Numbered from the stretch's first letter, positions 1 to 10,095 are shown. The stretch: DNA of 64,000 nt from Bacteroides zoogleoformans (GCF_002998435.1 NZ_CP027231.1:909001-973000); one strand, 5' to 3'. Made by a program: numbers and translations. The notes: generated by a model from the sequence alone, not told the origin.

Positions 1-799
1 TGGCAAGGGTCCTTTCCCCGCCATCGTCGTGCTGCACGACCACGGCGCCCATTTCTCCATCGGCAAGGAGAAGATGATACGCCCCTTCCATGTAGCGCCG
101 GAAACATTGGCCGATGCCGACGACTGGGCAGAACGTTGTTACGACGGCCGGTATGTGGGCGATTATTTTGCAGCCCACGGCTATGCCGTTCTGTCCATCG
201 ACGCCTTGTTTTGGGGAGAACGCGGTCGAAAGGAGGGCGTCGACTATGACGGACAGCAGGCACTTGCATCCAATTTCCTGCAAATGGGCAGTTCTTGGGG
301 CGCATTTATCCATATGGACGACGTGCGCAGCGCCGAATTTCTTGCTTCCTTGCCCTTTGTCGATAAAGAGCGAGTGGGATGCCTCGGTTTCTCCATGGGG
401 GCTTATCGTTCATGGATGCTGTCCGCCCTCACCGACTGCGTGAAGGCCTCCGCCTCGATATGCTGGATGAACACCACAGACAGCCTGATGACGCCGAACA
501 ATAACCAGAACAAAGGCGGTTCGGCCTACGCCATGCTCATCCCCGGCCTGCGCCGCTATCTGGATTACCCCCATACCGCAAGCATAGCCTGCCCCAAGCC
601 CACCCTCTTCTTCAACGGAACACAAGACAAGCTATTCCCGATAGCCGGAGTGAAAGACGCCTATGCCACCATGCAGTCCGTATGGAAGAGCCGGCATGCG
701 GCAAATCGTCTTGTCACCAAAATCTGGGATGAGAAACATTTTTTCAGCCAAGAGATGCAAAATGAAACTTTGGATTTTTTCAACAAATGGCTGAAGTAA
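1..799 (+). CDS. alpha/beta hydrolase, 3' part
   Basis: The reading frame is open from base 2, so the gene begins upstream of the window; the first in-frame ATG at 29 is internal. What is visible is an alpha/beta-hydrolase core: an oxyanion-loop strand with HDHGAHF near the start, the nucleophile elbow GFSMGAYR at about base 384-407 with Ser as the likely nucleophile, and a C-terminal strand ending NGTQDKLFP that supplies the acid Asp. The catalytic His is probably in the DEKHFF segment near the end. The arrangement resembles dienelactone hydrolase or acetyl-xylan-esterase-like proteins. It sits just before a polysaccharide utilization locus, so a carbohydrate esterase role is plausible but inferred. 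Substrate is not readable from the sequence. Confidence 0.8.
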   Translation, partial: GKGPFPAIVVLHDHGAHFSIGKEKMIRPFHVAPETLADADDWAERCYDGRYVGDYFAAHGYAVLSIDALFWGERGRKEGVDYDGQQALASNFLQMGSSWGAFIHMDDVRSAEFLASLPFVDKERVGCLGFSMGAYRSWMLSALTDCVKASASICWMNTTDSLMTPNNNQNKGGSAYAMLIPGLRRYLDYPHTASIACPKPTLFFNGTQDKLFPIAGVKDAYATMQSVWKSRHAANRLVTKIWDEKHFFSQEMQNETLDFFNKWLK

Positions 800-858
800 C
801 ACGTGTTTCGCCACCATGAAACTTTTAGTTTCACCCATTCCCTAAGGATGAGACCCTA

Positions 859-928
859 CTTCCCAATACAACTGAAGCCACTTCCCAATACGACTGAGGC
901 TGCCTCAGTCGTATTGGGAAGCGGCTTC
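859..928. repeat. long near-perfect hairpin with 22-bp direct repeat
   Basis: A 27-bp arm at 874-900 is followed after one base by its reverse complement at 902-928, with a single mismatch. The first part of the arm is also preceded by a direct partial copy 22 bp upstream (cttcccaataca at 859). It lies 60 bp after the hydrolase stop. It could act as a transcription terminator or a mobile palindromic element. There is no T-run directly after it, so a simple intrinsic terminator is not the best explanation. The rest of the 800-1091 gap holds no gene that I can support. Confidence 0.75.
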
Positions 929-1091
929 TCCATACATGGGAACAAATAAGGCCGTAAACACCGTTTCACAACCGCCACACATCGTGCAGGCATGCATCAC
1001 ATATCGCAACCGGCCATTTCTATCCCAAATCCTTGCATACCTCAAGTATTTTAGCGAATATTGCACGTAATTCGTTACAATTATAGAATAG

Positions 1092-1622
1092 ATGTTTCCG
1101 CATAATCATATAACAGACATGGACGAACAGCTCTTCAGAAGCTTTGTAGAGGCATATTCGGGCGACCTGTTGTATTATGCGCGCTACCTTGTCCGCTCCA
1201 AAGAGGAAGCGGAAGATATTGTGAGCGATGTCTTTGTCGAAGTCTGGCAGAACAGAAATAAACTGGCGGAAATAAAAAAGATAAAAGCATGGCTGCTGAC
1301 CATTACCCACAACAAAGCAGTCTCTTACCTGCGCAAGAAAGCCGGCTCCATGACCTTCGTCTCATGGGACGATTTGGCCGCGCACACCATGCCCGACGAA
1401 TTGCAGACACCCGACGAACGACTCATCAGCCGGGAAGAGATGACCCGCATCAACAAAGCCATCAACGATTTGCCACCCCGCTGCAAGCAAGTATTTGTTC
1501 TGGCCAAGATAGAGAAACTCCCTTATAAAGAGATTGCCACGATGCTGGACATCTCCGTAAAGACCATCAACATACACGTGGCCAAAGCCTTAGAACACAT
1601 AGCAACAGCCTTGGAAAAATAA
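1092..1622 (+). CDS. ECF-type RNA polymerase sigma-70 factor
   Basis: A 176-residue alternative sigma factor of the Bacteroidetes FecI-like type. Region 2 spans about residues 12-80, with the core-binding helix YYARYLVRSKEEAEDIVSDV followed by the -10 recognition segment. Region 4 is at about 120-175, with the helix-turn-helix LPYKEIATMLDISVKTINIH. A second start at 1119 (MDEQLF) is equally reasonable and better matches family N-termini. The next gene is a FecR anti-sigma factor, followed by an STN-containing SusC. This is the usual trans-envelope switch: ligand binding by SusC releases the sigma factor through FecR, and the sigma factor then drives the locus. That role is inferred from family and context. 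Confidence 0.95.
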   Translation: MFPHNHITDMDEQLFRSFVEAYSGDLLYYARYLVRSKEEAEDIVSDVFVEVWQNRNKLAEIKKIKAWLLTITHNKAVSYLRKKAGSMTFVSWDDLAAHTMPDELQTPDERLISREEMTRINKAINDLPPRCKQVFVLAKIEKLPYKEIATMLDISVKTINIHVAKALEHIATALEK

Positions 1623-1753
1623 ATCGGAGAAACAAATAAGCACCCCATTGAGCCTTTCCGGCTGACCCGTTTTCCCACCCGCACAAAAAAACTATCTTTC
1701 GGAATAGGAGATTTTAAAACAAGCTGCGTCATATTAATAACACTGTCACACAG

Positions 1754-2938
1754 ATGGAAGATAAAAAAAACAAAGAAAACGAAAAATACCAACAGTTGGC
1801 CTCTTTCTTGGACAACCGTTCAGCCCGCCCCGATGAGAGTTTTTCTCAATCGGAAGAAGAAGAAGATTTGCAGAAGTTGATTTTCTTATGGGACGAGTGC
1901 ACACCTTCCCGGACAGAGGCAAACGAAGTGTGGGACAAAGCACTTCGGAAGATAGAAGAGCAGGCCGGCAAACAAACGCCCCGTATCAAAAAGCACACGG
2001 CCCTTATGCTGTATGGCGGACTGGTGGCAGCATCCATCGCCCTCTTGCTCGCCTTTTTCTATTTCCTTAATCAAGGAGGAAAAGACGTTGAAGACGAAAA
2101 GGCCAAGATGGAGCAATTCCTACTTGCCAACACGGGTGATGAAGAGATAAAAGAAGTGACACTGGTGGTTTCGGACAAGAAAAAAATAGAGATAGCCAAC
2201 AATGCCCAAGTGGCTTACACACAGGGCGGTCAGGTACAGGTCAATTCCTCCAAAGTAGATGAAGCGCCCGTAGTGGAAGAAGCCGTGGAAGAAACTGAAG
2301 AATACAACCAGATCATCGTACCCAAAGGACGCCGCTCCATGATTGTGCTTGCCGACAATAGCCGTATATGGATAAATTCCGGCAGCAAGGTGATTTATCC
2401 GCGCACATTCAAAGGAAAGAAACGACAAATCTTTGTAGAGGGTGAAGCCTACTTGAAAGTAGCGCACAACAAGGAAAAGCCTTTTATAGTCAGTACTTCC
2501 GCCTTCGAAGTCGAAGTATTGGGCACATCTTTCAACATTGCCTCACGCAAGGGAAGCAACCGGGCCGATGTCGTACTGGTAGAAGGCTCGGTAGACGTAA
2601 AAGACCATCAGGAAAGACATATAAAGATGCAACCCAACGAACGGGTGGAGCTGAACGAGGCGGGCATCGCAAAAAAAGAAAAAGTAAACGCGCTCGACTA
2701 CATCCATTGGGTAGACGGAGTATGGGTGCTGAACGGAAAACCTCTGAAAGAAGTGCTGAGATATTTGACAGAATACTACGGACAGCAGATAACCTGCCAT
2801 CCATCGATAGCCGATACACCTTTCTTCGGAAAGCTTTATTTGAATGAAGAGCTGGACACCGTATTGGAGTCAATCAGGCATACCCTGTCCTTGAAGTCCA
2901 CTCTTCAAAAAGAGTCGATTTACATAGAAAACATTTAA
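1754..2938 (+). CDS. FecR-family anti-sigma factor with DUF4974 domain
   Basis: A 394-residue inner-membrane regulator. The cytoplasmic N-terminal part (1-80) should hold the ECF sigma factor, a single membrane helix lies at about 83-105, and the periplasmic part has a FecR domain at about 190-285 with motifs such as LADNSRIWINSGS and EGEAYLKVAHN. A C-terminal DUF4974 domain (about 325-393) should contact the STN domain of the SusC partner. It lies 131 bp after the sigma factor gene and 64 bp before susC, so co-transcription is likely. An insert with acidic repeats (VVEEAVEETEE) separates the membrane helix from FecR. Family and topology are clear; the specific partners are inferred from order. 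Confidence 0.95.
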   Translation: MEDKKNKENEKYQQLASFLDNRSARPDESFSQSEEEEDLQKLIFLWDECTPSRTEANEVWDKALRKIEEQAGKQTPRIKKHTALMLYGGLVAASIALLLAFFYFLNQGGKDVEDEKAKMEQFLLANTGDEEIKEVTLVVSDKKKIEIANNAQVAYTQGGQVQVNSSKVDEAPVVEEAVEETEEYNQIIVPKGRRSMIVLADNSRIWINSGSKVIYPRTFKGKKRQIFVEGEAYLKVAHNKEKPFIVSTSAFEVEVLGTSFNIASRKGSNRADVVLVEGSVDVKDHQERHIKMQPNERVELNEAGIAKKEKVNALDYIHWVDGVWVLNGKPLKEVLRYLTEYYGQQITCHPSIADTPFFGKLYLNEELDTVLESIRHTLSLKSTLQKESIYIENI

Positions 2939-3002
2939 AGAAAAACATATTGTCAACCTTATAACTCAATCTATTTTAAGTAACCAAAATCAATACGAAA
3001 GT

Positions 3003-6000
3003 ATGAAAAAAAAGATGACTATCGGACGGATAAATAGCTGCTTTATCTCTATTTATCTGCTATTAGGTGCTTTTTTAGCGACAGAGGGTTGTTTGCTCCC
3101 TCTGCATGCCGCAGAGCATCGCGATTCTGAGAACAAACAAAATGTAGTGACGGCACAGACCGTAAAGCAAGTACTCGGATACATCGAGCACAATAGCAAT
3201 TACGTTGTTCTGTATTCCAACAATGTCTTATCCGAATTAGAGAAAAAAGTTTCCGTCAACACAGAAGGAAAAGCCGTCAAGGAAATCTTGCAAGAACTCT
3301 CTTCTGCCACGAACCTTGAATACAAGATAAACGACCGCCAGATTACAGTGGCCAAAAAGTCTCCGGTCGCTACCCATCAACCACAACAAAACACCACAAT
3401 CAAAGTGACAGGACAGGTCGTTGACGAGAATGGCGAAACCATTCCCGGAGCCAACGTAGTTGTAAAAGGTCTTACCGGAACAGGTGCGGTGACCGACTTA
3501 GACGGTAAATTTACATTGGACGTTCCGCAAGGCTCTGTACTGGTAATTTCCTTTATCGGATATGTAACACAAGAACATGCCGCAAAAGCCGGAGAAAAGC
3601 TGACCGTGAAATTGATTCCCGATGCTCAGGCTTTGGAAGAAGTCGTAGTAGTGGGCTACGGCGTGCAAAAGAAAGAAAGCCTGACAGGTGCCATGCAGAC
3701 GGTGAACAGCAGCAAACTGAAAGACATCACGACTCCTTCGGTGGAAAACATGCTGAACGGCAAGGCGGCCGGTGTATATGTTGCGCCGGGTTCCGGTCGG
3801 CCGGGTGCTTCGGGAGCGGTGGTTATTCGCGGTAAAGTGACATTGAATGGCGGAACCGCACCATTATGGGTCATCGATGGTGTAATCGTGGGGTCGGATG
3901 CCGGACAGCTCAATCCGAACGACATTGAAACCATGACCATCCTGAAAGACGCTTCTTCTACCGCCATCTACGGCTCCGAAGGTGCCAACGGTGTTATTGT
4001 GGTTACCACCAAAAGCGGAAAGACCGACAAGATGAATATCAATGTCTCAGCCAAACTGGGTGTCAGCAGTCTGAACAATGGGAACCTCGAAATGATGAAC
4101 GGGGCAGAGCTTTATGATCTATATAGTTCATTCTCTAACGCCGGCGACATAAGTTTCCCACGCTGGAATCCCGATTTGCGCAATAGTAACTTCAGTTGGT
4201 GGGATTTAGCTACCAAGACCGGATTCACACAAGATTACAATGTATCCCTGCAAGGCGGAAACGAGAAGCTGAATTCATTTGTTTCTGTAGGAGTATATGA
4301 TGAAACCGGTGCCGTGAAAGGATATGACTATACTCGTTACAACTTCCGCGCGAAAGCAGCTTATAAACCTTTTAACTGGCTAACGGTGAAACCTTCTTTA
4401 TCCGGTGCGCGCCGTGACATCACAGACACGCAATATAGCGTAGGCTCCATGTATTCCATGTTCCCTTGGGATAGTCCTTATGATGAAAAAGGCGGGTTAG
4501 CGCCGCACCGCTATTCCGGTTGGGTCAACAACACGGCAACCAATTATCTGTTAGACCTCAGCTACGGTGATAAATCAAGTTCCCGCTATCTTGAGTTTAT
4601 GGGAAATTTTGACTTTGATATCAAACTGACCGATTGGCTGACTCTCTCTTCCGTCAACAGTTACAAATACATTTCTTATGGAAGCGAAAGCTATACCGAC
4701 CCTCGCTCCAGTGGCGGTAAAAGTGTACAAGGACGCGTCACCGACTACAGATGGGAAGCTGCACGTCGCTATACCAATCAGATATTGCGCTTTAACAAGA
4801 ACTTTGACAAACATTCTATACAAGCATTGGCAGCCCACGAGTTCAAAGATTATTGGAGTAAAACACTCGATGCTAAAGGAACAGGACTAATCTCCGGTTT
4901 TGAAGTTCTCGACGTTACGTCGTTGGCCGAAAAAGCCAAAGGTGGAATAAGCGAATGGGCTGTCGATTCTTACTTCTTCAGAGGAAATTACAGCTATGAC
5001 AACAAATATCTGGTAGAAGCTTCGCTTCGTCGTGACGGTGCTTCCAACTTCGGCGACAATGCCAAGTGGGGTAATTTCTTCTCTATCAGTGCAGGTTGGA
5101 ATGTCAACCGTGAAGAATGGTTCAAATGGGATTTTGTAAATAATTTGAAGCTACGCGCCTCTTACGGTACGGTAGGTAACCGTCCGGATTCTCTTTATCC
5201 GCAATACGACCTTTATTCTGTGTCCTCAAGTTATAGTTACAACGGTGTCCCCGGTGCCCTGATCAGCCAGATAGGAAATAAAGACTTGACTTGGGAAGAA
5301 ACGAAAACCATCGGCATCGGTTTGGATTTATCCATGTGGCAAGACCGCTTCCGCTTCACCTTCGATTGGTACTCCAAAGACACAGACAACATCTTGTATG
5401 CTGTGCCCATCTCCGGTTTAACGGGCGTAACCCGACTTTATAAGAATGTAGGCAAGATGCAGAACCAAGGTTTTGAAGTATCCGTTGGCGGCGACATCAT
5501 CCGTACCAAGGATTGGTTATGGAGCATTGACGCCAACCTGGGCCACAACAGAAATAAGTTGAAAGACTTGTTTCAGACTCGCGCGGCCGATGGCACATAC
5601 AGCACTGCACGAATGATCATCGGCGACAACTCCGGAATTGCAGGTAGCGCACAGCGGGTTTTAGAAGTCGGTTCTCCGATAGACACCTATTGGATGCCTG
5701 AATGGGCAGGAGTGAACCCGGAGAACGGTGCGCCGCAATGGTATGATAAAAACGGAGAAAAGACAAGCAAGTATGCCGATGCCGCATACCGCAAGTGCGG
5801 CACTTCCAATCCGGAAGTATTCGGTGGATTCTCTACGGCGTTGAGATGGAAAGACATCGATTTCAATGCAGTATTCGGTTATTCTTTAGGCGGACATCTC
5901 TATAACTATTCCCGCCAAGAATATGACTCAGATGGTGCATATACAGACCGCAACCAAATGAAATTGAAAAAAGGTTGGTCTCGTTGGGAGAAAGCCGGAG

Positions 6001-6317
6001 ATATTGCAACCCACCCGGTGGCTGCTTACAATAACTCGAACAACTCGAACAAGATGTCTTCTCGTTATATCGAAAAGAATGATTTCTTAAAACTACGCTC
6101 GGTAAGTATCGGTTATAATCTGCAACTCCCTCAATATTACATTCAGAACATGCGGGTATTCTTCACGGCCGAGAATCTGCTGACCTTCACCGGTTACTCC
6201 GGCGTTGACCCGGAACTTCCTCCCAAGGATAGTGACGGCTCTGTAATAGGAACAACAGGACCTTCCGTTTATCCTTCTGTACGGAAATTTATGTTTGGCG
6301 TTAATCTTACATTCTAA
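3003..6317 (+). CDS. SusC/RagA TonB-linked outer-membrane transporter with STN domain
   Basis: A 1104-residue TonB-dependent glycan importer. Order of parts: signal peptide (1-37), STN signalling domain at about 50-118, carboxypeptidase-like regulatory domain at about 133-205, the SusC signature region EEVVVVGYGVQKKESLTGA at 212-230, plug domain, then a 22-strand barrel ending in the usual aromatic terminus GVNLTF. The STN domain marks it as a signalling SusC that talks to the FecR encoded just upstream. SusD follows after 18 bp, so the two form the usual outer-membrane import complex. The glycan cannot be read from this protein. Neighbouring esterases and GH105 suggest pectin, while ECF-sigma control is common for host glycans, so the substrate remains open. 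Confidence 0.97.
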   Translation: MKKKMTIGRINSCFISIYLLLGAFLATEGCLLPLHAAEHRDSENKQNVVTAQTVKQVLGYIEHNSNYVVLYSNNVLSELEKKVSVNTEGKAVKEILQELSSATNLEYKINDRQITVAKKSPVATHQPQQNTTIKVTGQVVDENGETIPGANVVVKGLTGTGAVTDLDGKFTLDVPQGSVLVISFIGYVTQEHAAKAGEKLTVKLIPDAQALEEVVVVGYGVQKKESLTGAMQTVNSSKLKDITTPSVENMLNGKAAGVYVAPGSGRPGASGAVVIRGKVTLNGGTAPLWVIDGVIVGSDAGQLNPNDIETMTILKDASSTAIYGSEGANGVIVVTTKSGKTDKMNINVSAKLGVSSLNNGNLEMMNGAELYDLYSSFSNAGDISFPRWNPDLRNSNFSWWDLATKTGFTQDYNVSLQGGNEKLNSFVSVGVYDETGAVKGYDYTRYNFRAKAAYKPFNWLTVKPSLSGARRDITDTQYSVGSMYSMFPWDSPYDEKGGLAPHRYSGWVNNTATNYLLDLSYGDKSSSRYLEFMGNFDFDIKLTDWLTLSSVNSYKYISYGSESYTDPRSSGGKSVQGRVTDYRWEAARRYTNQILRFNKNFDKHSIQALAAHEFKDYWSKTLDAKGTGLISGFEVLDVTSLAEKAKGGISEWAVDSYFFRGNYSYDNKYLVEASLRRDGASNFGDNAKWGNFFSISAGWNVNREEWFKWDFVNNLKLRASYGTVGNRPDSLYPQYDLYSVSSSYSYNGVPGALISQIGNKDLTWEETKTIGIGLDLSMWQDRFRFTFDWYSKDTDNILYAVPISGLTGVTRLYKNVGKMQNQGFEVSVGGDIIRTKDWLWSIDANLGHNRNKLKDLFQTRAADGTYSTARMIIGDNSGIAGSAQRVLEVGSPIDTYWMPEWAGVNPENGAPQWYDKNGEKTSKYADAAYRKCGTSNPEVFGGFSTALRWKDIDFNAVFGYSLGGHLYNYSRQEYDSDGAYTDRNQMKLKKGWSRWEKAGDIATHPVAAYNNSNNSNKMSSRYIEKNDFLKLRSVSIGYNLQLPQYYIQNMRVFFTAENLLTFTGYSGVDPELPPKDSDGSVIGTTGPSVYPSVRKFMFGVNLTF

Positions 6318-6335
6318 TTAAAAAGAAACAGGAAT

Positions 6336-8174
6336 ATGAAAAAAATCATTTTTATCATATTGACAGCTGCATTATGTACAGCTTGTGATATAGACCGCCT
6401 ACCTTATGGCGCAATGGCGGCAGAGAATGTCACCGCAGACCCCAATTCCTCACTTGAGTCTTTGTTGAACGGCTGTTATGCACAACTCAAACATTGGGCC
6501 GACCCGATGCACCGTTGTGGCGAGTATGCGGGCGACAACATGATGATACGCGGTTCGTCCACAGATGCTTTCTATGAATTCATTTCATTCAGCCGCACCC
6601 CGCAGAACTATCGTTTACAGAACTTCTGGGATTACAGCTATAAAGCCATTGCTCAAAGTTCCAATATCATTAATATGATAGCCGAAGGACAAAGCGATGA
6701 AATAGACAACAAGTTGGGAGAGTGTTATTACATTCGCGGAATGCTCTATTTCTATTTGTGTCGTGCTTACGGTCGCCCCTATGCGCAAAATCCGGAAACG
6801 AACCTTGGCGTGCCTATAGTAAACGGAACTCCTTCGGATATAAACAACCTTAGTTTACCCGACCGGGCAACCGTAAAGCAAACTTATGCGCAAGCCATCA
6901 ATGACCTGCGGAAAGCCGCAAATATGATGACCAAAAACAATGGTGCCATCTTTGCGTCCAAAGAAGCTGCACAAGCCATGCTTTCACGCATTTATTTGTA
7001 CATGAGTGGTACTTATGAAAAGCCTAATACGAACTATGCCGATTCCGCCGTATATTTTGCCACGCAAGTCATCAACTCTGGCAAATATACACTGCTGTCT
7101 CGTTCTGATTTTATGAAATACAATACATTTACACCGGAAGAGAATAAGGAAACGATTTTCGCTATCAAACGTGTAGCATCCGAGTATTCCGGATACGATC
7201 ACTATTATGGTGTCGGCGGTATGTATGCCAATATTGGCGGCATGGGATGGGGTGAAATGTATGCCAGTGCCAAATATATTGATCTTTTGAATGAAACGGG
7301 ACGCAACGACTGGCGCGAAGATCATTACAAAATGGTAGATGCACGTGCCGCTTTCATTGAACCTACTTATGATAAATCCAAACAGGCAGTCTTCCGTTTC
7401 ATCAAACCGACCTTCCCCCTGGAAGTGAATATCTCAAAAGATAAAATTACGGGGTACAACTATGTACAAGCCGGTTTATTGAAAGAGAACGGAAAGTATT
7501 ATGCAGTAGAGAAGAACGTAACGCAATACAAAGTCAAAGCCGATGACCCGAACAAACTGGAAGCGGATAAGGACGCTTCCGGAAAAGTGCTGGCAAAAGA
7601 TCTTAAGTACGAACTGGAAGTTATAGATGCAGAACAAGGTTATTTTAAAATACGTAATTACAATGCCGGAACAAATATAACCAATGTACTGATGGATTTG
7701 ACGGGTATAGAAGATTATTTCATCTCTTTAAATCGTGTTTATCCGCAATTCTATATTACCAAATGTTCGCGCGAAGGCGAGGATTCTCATCTGCATTCCC
7801 CTATCATTTCTCGTTTAGGCGAAATCTACCTGAACCGTGCGGAAGGTTATGCCAAACAGGGCAAATATGCTGAAGCACTTGCAGACTTGAATCTAATTCG
7901 TAACCGTGCCATCGTAGGTGGAGGATATGAATCTTTGGACGCAAGTAATGCCAAAGAACGTATTGACAAGGAACGCCAGTTGGAGTTAGCTTATCAGGCA
8001 GAACGCAGCTATGATGTGTTTCGAAACAACGACCCATTGGTACGTCGCTACCCGGGGCCTCATCGTCAACTCGAAGACATCCCCGCTACGGATTACCGAG
8101 TTGTTTATTACATCCCTCAAGATGCGATAAACTCATATCCGGGCACTTTGACACAAAACCCGACAAGTAATTAA
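6336..8174 (+). CDS. SusD/RagB-family glycan-binding lipoprotein
   Basis: A 612-residue surface lipoprotein that caps the SusC pore and captures oligosaccharides. The lipobox TACD places the lipidated Cys at residue 17, right after the signal helix. TPR-like helices typical of SusD are visible, for example GECYYIRGMLYFYLCRAYG near residues 128-146 and the C-terminal SRLGEIYLNRAEGYAKQGKYAEAL region. It pairs with the SusC gene 18 bp upstream. At 612 residues it is longer than a typical SusD (about 500-570). The extra length appears to lie in the stretch encoded at about 7430-7700, which is rich in Lys and Asp. Confidence 0.96.
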   Translation: MKKIIFIILTAALCTACDIDRLPYGAMAAENVTADPNSSLESLLNGCYAQLKHWADPMHRCGEYAGDNMMIRGSSTDAFYEFISFSRTPQNYRLQNFWDYSYKAIAQSSNIINMIAEGQSDEIDNKLGECYYIRGMLYFYLCRAYGRPYAQNPETNLGVPIVNGTPSDINNLSLPDRATVKQTYAQAINDLRKAANMMTKNNGAIFASKEAAQAMLSRIYLYMSGTYEKPNTNYADSAVYFATQVINSGKYTLLSRSDFMKYNTFTPEENKETIFAIKRVASEYSGYDHYYGVGGMYANIGGMGWGEMYASAKYIDLLNETGRNDWREDHYKMVDARAAFIEPTYDKSKQAVFRFIKPTFPLEVNISKDKITGYNYVQAGLLKENGKYYAVEKNVTQYKVKADDPNKLEADKDASGKVLAKDLKYELEVIDAEQGYFKIRNYNAGTNITNVLMDLTGIEDYFISLNRVYPQFYITKCSREGEDSHLHSPIISRLGEIYLNRAEGYAKQGKYAEALADLNLIRNRAIVGGGYESLDASNAKERIDKERQLELAYQAERSYDVFRNNDPLVRRYPGPHRQLEDIPATDYRVVYYIPQDAINSYPGTLTQNPTSN

Positions 8175-8215
8175 GCCACATTTCTTTCTAACAAATCTAA
8201 ATCAATAAACGTAAA

Positions 8216-8264
8216 AAGGACTTGCTTACTATAATGCTATGAATCAAGCGGTAAGTAAGTCCTT
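8216..8264 (+). terminator. hairpin terminator after susD
   Basis: A 14-bp arm at 8216-8229 pairs with 8251-8264 (one G-T pair) around a 21-base loop. It begins 41 bp after the susD stop and probably ends the sigma-FecR-SusC-SusD transcript. No strong T-run follows on the plus strand. The rest of the 8175-8433 gap has a lone TATCTTTG at 8344-8351 that could be a -7 element for the next gene. Confidence 0.6.
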
Positions 8265-8433
8265 CTCGTTCTTCAAATAGTCAAAGACTGTGAAAACCAG
8301 GTATTTTATGCAGAGGGGATTATATAGAATGCCTAAAAAACAATATCTTTGATGCGGAAAAACAAAATCTGAGAAAAGTCTGATTCTTTGATAAATAATA
8401 ACTGTTATATTACTAACTTTAAATTTTACAATC

Positions 8434-9978
8434 ATGAGAAAAATCGGAATCTTATTGTTAGGCGTATGCCTTGTGTTAGGTGCATGCACCACCCGAACCT
8501 CCACTGCGCTGCAAACCACAGCAAGAGGAACTCAATGGGAATGGAATAACGGCACGATTGTCGTGAAGTCTCCCGAACGTCCTGCCGGTCAGAAGAGCGT
8601 GATAGGACTGACCGCTCCGAAACTGGAAGTAGTCCGTGTAGGATTCGTTGGCTTGGGCATGCGCGGCCCGGGAGCCGTAGAGCGTTTCACATACATTCCC
8701 GGCACACAGATAGTAGCGCTTTGCGACTACGAGGCATCACGTGCGGAAAGATGTCAGGAATACTTAAAGAAAGCTTCGATGCCGAAAGCCGCCATCTACT
8801 CCGGCGAGAATGGCTACGAAGAGTTGTGCAAGCGTGAAGATATAGACTTGGTGTACATCGCCGCCGACTGGATGCACCACTTCCCGGTGGCTAAATGCGC
8901 CCTTGAAAACGGGAAGCACGTTGCCATCGAGGTGCCTTCGGCCATGAATCTGCAAGAATGCTGGGATTTGATAAACCTTAGCGAAACCACCCGTAAACAT
9001 TGTTTCATTCTGGAGAACTGCTGCTACGACTGGTTCGAAATGAATGCCTTGAACATGGCGCAGAATGGCGTGTTCGGCGAAGTAATCCGTGTACAAGGCG
9101 CATATATCCATAACTTGGCCCCCTTCTGGAATCATTATTGGAAGAACGGAGAAAACGACAAACTGGGCTGGCGTCTGGACTACAACATGCGTCACCGCGG
9201 CGACGTATATGCCACTCACGGCCTCGGCCCTGTGGCACAAGCGCTCGACATCCATCGCGGCGACCGCATGGCTACATTGGTGGCTATGGATACCAAGTCG
9301 TTTGTCGGAGCAGAGCTGGTAAAGGAGCGCACGGATTCTGTTTGCAACAATTTCCGCAACGGCGACCATACCACTACTTTGATTCGCACAGCCAACGGTA
9401 AAGTGATTGAGATTCAGCATAACGTAATGACTCCGCAGCCGTATAACCGTCTCTATCAGCTCACCGGTACCAAAGGCTTTGCAAACAAGTATCCTATGGA
9501 AGGCTATGCATTGGATGCCGAGCAGCTGACTGCCTCGGGCGTACAGCCTAAGATAGACAACCTGAACTCTCATGGATTCCTGCCTGCTGCCGAAAGGGCG
9601 GTTCTGGAGGAGAAATACCAACACCCCATTCTGAAGAAATACGGTGAAATGGCCAAGGAAGTAGGCGGTCACGGCGGCATGGACTTCATCATGGACAGCC
9701 GTCTGGTGTATTGCTTGCAGAACGGTTTGCCTCTGGACATGGACGTATATGACCTGGCCGAGTGGTGCTGCCTGGCCGAACTGGGCGAAATATCGATGGA
9801 CAACGGATGTGCCGCCGTAGAGTTCCCCGACTTCACACGTGGCGAATGGAACGTAGTGAAAGGGTACAGACATGCCTATGCCACTCCTGAAGAAGAGGCT
9901 GCCTCTATGGAAAAAGCAAAAGCTTTTACAGCCCAACTGAAAGAGAGAGGTGCCAAAGAGTGGGCAGAAGAGAAATAA
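8434..9978 (+). CDS. Gfo/Idh/MocA-family lipoprotein, GH109-like
   Basis: A 514-residue enzyme with an NAD-binding Rossmann domain: VGFVGLGMRGPGAV at about residues 72-85 is the dinucleotide-binding loop. The stretch DYEASRAERCQEYL and the later RGDVYATHGLGPVAQ match what I know of glycoside hydrolase family 109, which uses a bound NAD to cleave alpha-N-acetylgalactosaminides by a redox-elimination route. The N-terminus is a lipoprotein signal with Cys at residue 18 (LGACTT), so it acts outside the cytoplasm. It has its own gap upstream (259 bp) and a strong terminator downstream. GH109 activity is inferred; other secreted Gfo/Idh/MocA oxidoreductases look similar. A mucin-type sugar would not fit the pectin theme of the genes beyond it. 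Confidence 0.85.
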   Translation: MRKIGILLLGVCLVLGACTTRTSTALQTTARGTQWEWNNGTIVVKSPERPAGQKSVIGLTAPKLEVVRVGFVGLGMRGPGAVERFTYIPGTQIVALCDYEASRAERCQEYLKKASMPKAAIYSGENGYEELCKREDIDLVYIAADWMHHFPVAKCALENGKHVAIEVPSAMNLQECWDLINLSETTRKHCFILENCCYDWFEMNALNMAQNGVFGEVIRVQGAYIHNLAPFWNHYWKNGENDKLGWRLDYNMRHRGDVYATHGLGPVAQALDIHRGDRMATLVAMDTKSFVGAELVKERTDSVCNNFRNGDHTTTLIRTANGKVIEIQHNVMTPQPYNRLYQLTGTKGFANKYPMEGYALDAEQLTASGVQPKIDNLNSHGFLPAAERAVLEEKYQHPILKKYGEMAKEVGGHGGMDFIMDSRLVYCLQNGLPLDMDVYDLAEWCCLAELGEISMDNGCAAVEFPDFTRGEWNVVKGYRHAYATPEEEAASMEKAKAFTAQLKERGAKEWAEEK

Positions 9979-9990
9979 GAGAGTGCACTG

Positions 9991-10083
9991 AAAAACGCTT
10001 ATGACAGAGGCGCAGACTTCACAGAGACACACGGATTGAATTTAGGATTCCGTGTCTGTGAAGTCTGCGCCTCTGTTTTTTTT
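9991..10083. terminator. bidirectional intrinsic terminator
   Basis: Two converging genes end on either side. A stem of about 22 perfect pairs (left arm starting acagaggcgcagacttcac at 10004) is followed by TTTTTTTT at 10076-10083 and preceded by an A-run at 9991-9995, so it can stop transcripts from both sides. Confidence 0.9.
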
Positions 10084-10095
10084 CTCGTCAGCCTT

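Noticed and set aside
8764..10032. 422-codon minus-strand frame
   Set aside because: Shadow of the GH109-like gene; also runs through a terminator stem.
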